Shown here piece after piece: positions 14,118 through 15,151 of a stretch of 15,151 nt of DNA (its first letter is position 1; each line of letters begins with the position of its first letter). The position numbers and the translations under genes were made by a program. The notes beneath the pieces are model-generated. The model made no database searches. It saw nothing but the letters and a program-made list of their open reading frames with translations, and was not told the DNA's origin. Source of the stretch: an uncultured Neomegalonema sp. GTDB taxonomy: Bacteria; Pseudomonadota; Alphaproteobacteria; Rhodobacterales; Rhodobacteraceae. The stretch spans positions 1 through 15,151 of the forward strand of contig CALFWP010000133.1 of assembly GCA_937927905.1 (NCBI GenBank), written 5' to 3'.

Positions 14118-14512
14118 CTTGTCACTCCCGGTATATACCCGGTCAGGATCGTATTTTCCTCCTGCCCGCCGATGGAAATATGAACCGATGTCAATGCCCC
14201 CGGCCCCAGCCAATCGAACGTGAATTCCGTCGCTGCGTCCCGGATTTGCGCAGTCCAGCGGATGCCATTGAGTTCTCCGGATAGGTTTTGTCCGGGCAGT
14301 ATACGTTTGCCCTGTGCAGCCTCTTCGCGGATTGTATCCAGCACTGAAAGTGCCGTTAGTGTTTGTGTTGATTGTTTTCCAGTCCTGGCATCAAGCAGAA
14401 TGCCGGTTCCGAGACTGGCATAAAATTGTGTCACTGCCGTTGCTGCGATTACGGCTGCAACCAGTGCTTCAATAATGGAAAATCCGTTTTCTGCGGAGTT
14501 ACGTTTGCTCAT
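14114..14512 (-). CDS. gspI: Type II secretion minor pseudopilin GspI
   Basis: The 132-residue protein has a nine- or ten-residue leader MSKRNSAENG and the prepilin helix FSIIEALVAAVIAATAV with Glu at +5. Length and the short C-terminal beta domain (IRWTAQIRDAATEFTFDW, LTSVHISIGG) fit GspI, the nucleating pseudopilus tip component. The ATG overlaps the gspH stop by four bases (ATGA), and its own stop overlaps the gspJ GTG, so translation of the H-I-J-K group is coupled. Confidence 0.9.
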   Translation of the reverse strand: MSKRNSAENGFSIIEALVAAVIAATAVTQFYASLGTGILLDARTGKQSTQTLTALSVLDTIREEAAQGKRILPGQNLSGELNGIRWTAQIRDAATEFTFDWLGPGALTSVHISIGGQEENTILTGYIPGVTR

Positions 14513-14973
14513 AACCGTTTCTGCGGGTCCTTCGTGTGAAGACCAACACGGCCGGTCAAAGGATCAAGTGTTACCCAAAGCATGTTGTCGCCTGACGATA
14601 ATGCCGCAAACAGGCCTCCGGAAATTCCGGACGGCGACATTCTGACTTCAAAGCGGTTGCTGTTGTTGTGCATGTTCCGGATGGTGACGGAGCGGGCGAT
14701 TTTTAATTCTGATGACTCCGTAACAAGGGCATGACGCCGGGCGTCATACTTTAGTGTTACTGTCCGTCCGAGGCGTGCGGAGTCCAACCGTGCCCGGTTC
14801 AATGTCATGGCTAAATCGTTTGCTTCCCGGCGCAGGTTCGCTACATCGCGACTGCCGATTGCCATCACGCCTGCGGTTGCCACCATTCCGAGTATGGCTA
14901 CGGCAACCAGCATCTCAATCATAGAGAAGCCGGCCCCTGCGCCCCGCCGGTGATCAGCCACGGATATCCGCAT
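14509..14973 (-). CDS. gspH: Type II secretion minor pseudopilin GspH
   Basis: The prepilin signature GAG-FSMIEMLVAVAILGMVA shows the cleavage site and +5 Glu. The body has NDLAMTLNRARLDSARLGRTV, the helix typical of the GspH/FimT family, and ends in a beta domain (VEVR-like segment, DPLTGRVGL). The start is uncertain. ATG 14973 follows AAAGG at five bases and gives a 15-residue leader. ATG 14976 is adjacent. GTG 14961 would give an 11-residue leader like its neighbours. The frame is open back to TTG 15018, inside gspG. In every case the gene overlaps the 3' end of gspG. GspH sits between the major pseudopilus and the tip complex. Confidence 0.88.
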   Translation of the reverse strand: MRISVADHRRGAGAGFSMIEMLVAVAILGMVATAGVMAIGSRDVANLRREANDLAMTLNRARLDSARLGRTVTLKYDARRHALVTESSELKIARSVTIRNMHNNSNRFEVRMSPSGISGGLFAALSSGDNMLWVTLDPLTGRVGLHTKDPQKRL

Positions 14974-15151
14974 CATCGCCTTTACCGCCCGGCACACCAT
15001 CAGCTCCCAGCGATTCAACGACTACGAGACCATTCTCGATCGAATAATTGAAAGTTCCGCCCCATGGATCGAGAGGAACCTCCTGGGCATTCAGATACGG
15101 ACCGTTCCAGCCGCGGCTGTTTGCCGGCGCTTTAATAAGAGCGGCGAGCCC
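14954..15151 (-). CDS. gspG: Type II secretion major pseudopilin GspG, C-terminal fragment
   Basis: The last 65 residues are in the window and the gene continues past the right edge. They carry the characteristic GspG end: GWNGPYLNAQEVPLDPWGG, FNYSIENG, and then VESLGADGVPGGKGDDADI. The DPWG loop and the Asp-rich terminus form the conserved calcium site that stabilises the major pseudopilin. The final residues are IRG instead of the more common GNW-type ending. The frame ends at TGA 14954-14956 and overlaps the start of gspH. This is the first gene of the operon visible here; further gsp genes presumably lie to the right. Confidence 0.93.
   Translation of the reverse strand, partial: GLAALIKAPANSRGWNGPYLNAQEVPLDPWGGTFNYSIENGLVVVESLGADGVPGGKGDDADIRG

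Noticed and set aside
14118..14213. Longer N-terminus for GspJ from 14213
   Set aside because: It would put 32 residues without leader character before the GTG at 14117, which overlaps the gspI stop and gives a normal short prepilin leader.

Overview
The window looks like chromosomal DNA of an alphaproteobacterium with a moderately high GC content. The basis is the pairing of GlxB/GlxC-type split glutamate-synthase proteins, a DUF1028 protein, a Rieske oxygenase and a 5-guanidino-2-oxopentanoate-decarboxylase-like ThDP enzyme, which is typical of marine and soil Alphaproteobacteria. The genus cannot be named from this sequence. Coding density is high: 18 protein genes, no gene-free gap above about 200 bases, and no tRNA, rRNA, CRISPR or insertion sequence seen.

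Left part (1 to about 1640): the 5' end of a class III aminotransferase gene on the minus strand, a LysE/RhtB-type amino-acid exporter on the plus strand, then a strikingly AT-rich patch (about 1012-1640) holding one small orphan gene for a membrane-anchored, cysteine-containing protein of unknown function. The patch looks foreign to its surroundings.

Middle part (1715-9351): a metabolic block. A DUF1028 gene and a Rieske oxygenase gene abut on the minus strand. They diverge from a glxB-glxC pair (class II glutamine amidotransferase plus GXGXG protein). Converging on glxC is a ThDP-dependent 2-oxoacid decarboxylase gene, which diverges from a dimethylglycine/sarcosine-dehydrogenase-like flavoprotein gene; a glutathione-S-transferase-family gene follows. 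The Rieske enzyme carries Glu at the bridging-acid position, as in oxygenases of quaternary amines. Together with the flavoprotein and GlxBC this suggests oxidative N-demethylation of a betaine or N-methyl amino acid, with the nitrogen passed to glutamate-type chemistry. That pathway is inference. The FMN-binding GlxD partner and an oxygenase reductase are not in the window.

Right part (9554-15151): a tightly overlapping type II secretion operon read right to left: gspG (3' end only), gspH, gspI, gspJ, gspK, prepilin peptidase, gspD, and finally a small PilZ gene. GspD appears to be a lipoprotein secretin, the peptidase is a short form, gspL/M/N are absent from their usual place after gspK, and the closing PilZ gene hints at cyclic-di-GMP control.

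Intergenic structure worth attention: an 11-bp stem-loop that buries the glxB Shine-Dalgarno sequence, two dyads in the DUF1028/glxB divergent region, two stem-loops ahead of the GST gene, and a cluster of three palindromic elements between the convergent GST and PilZ genes.
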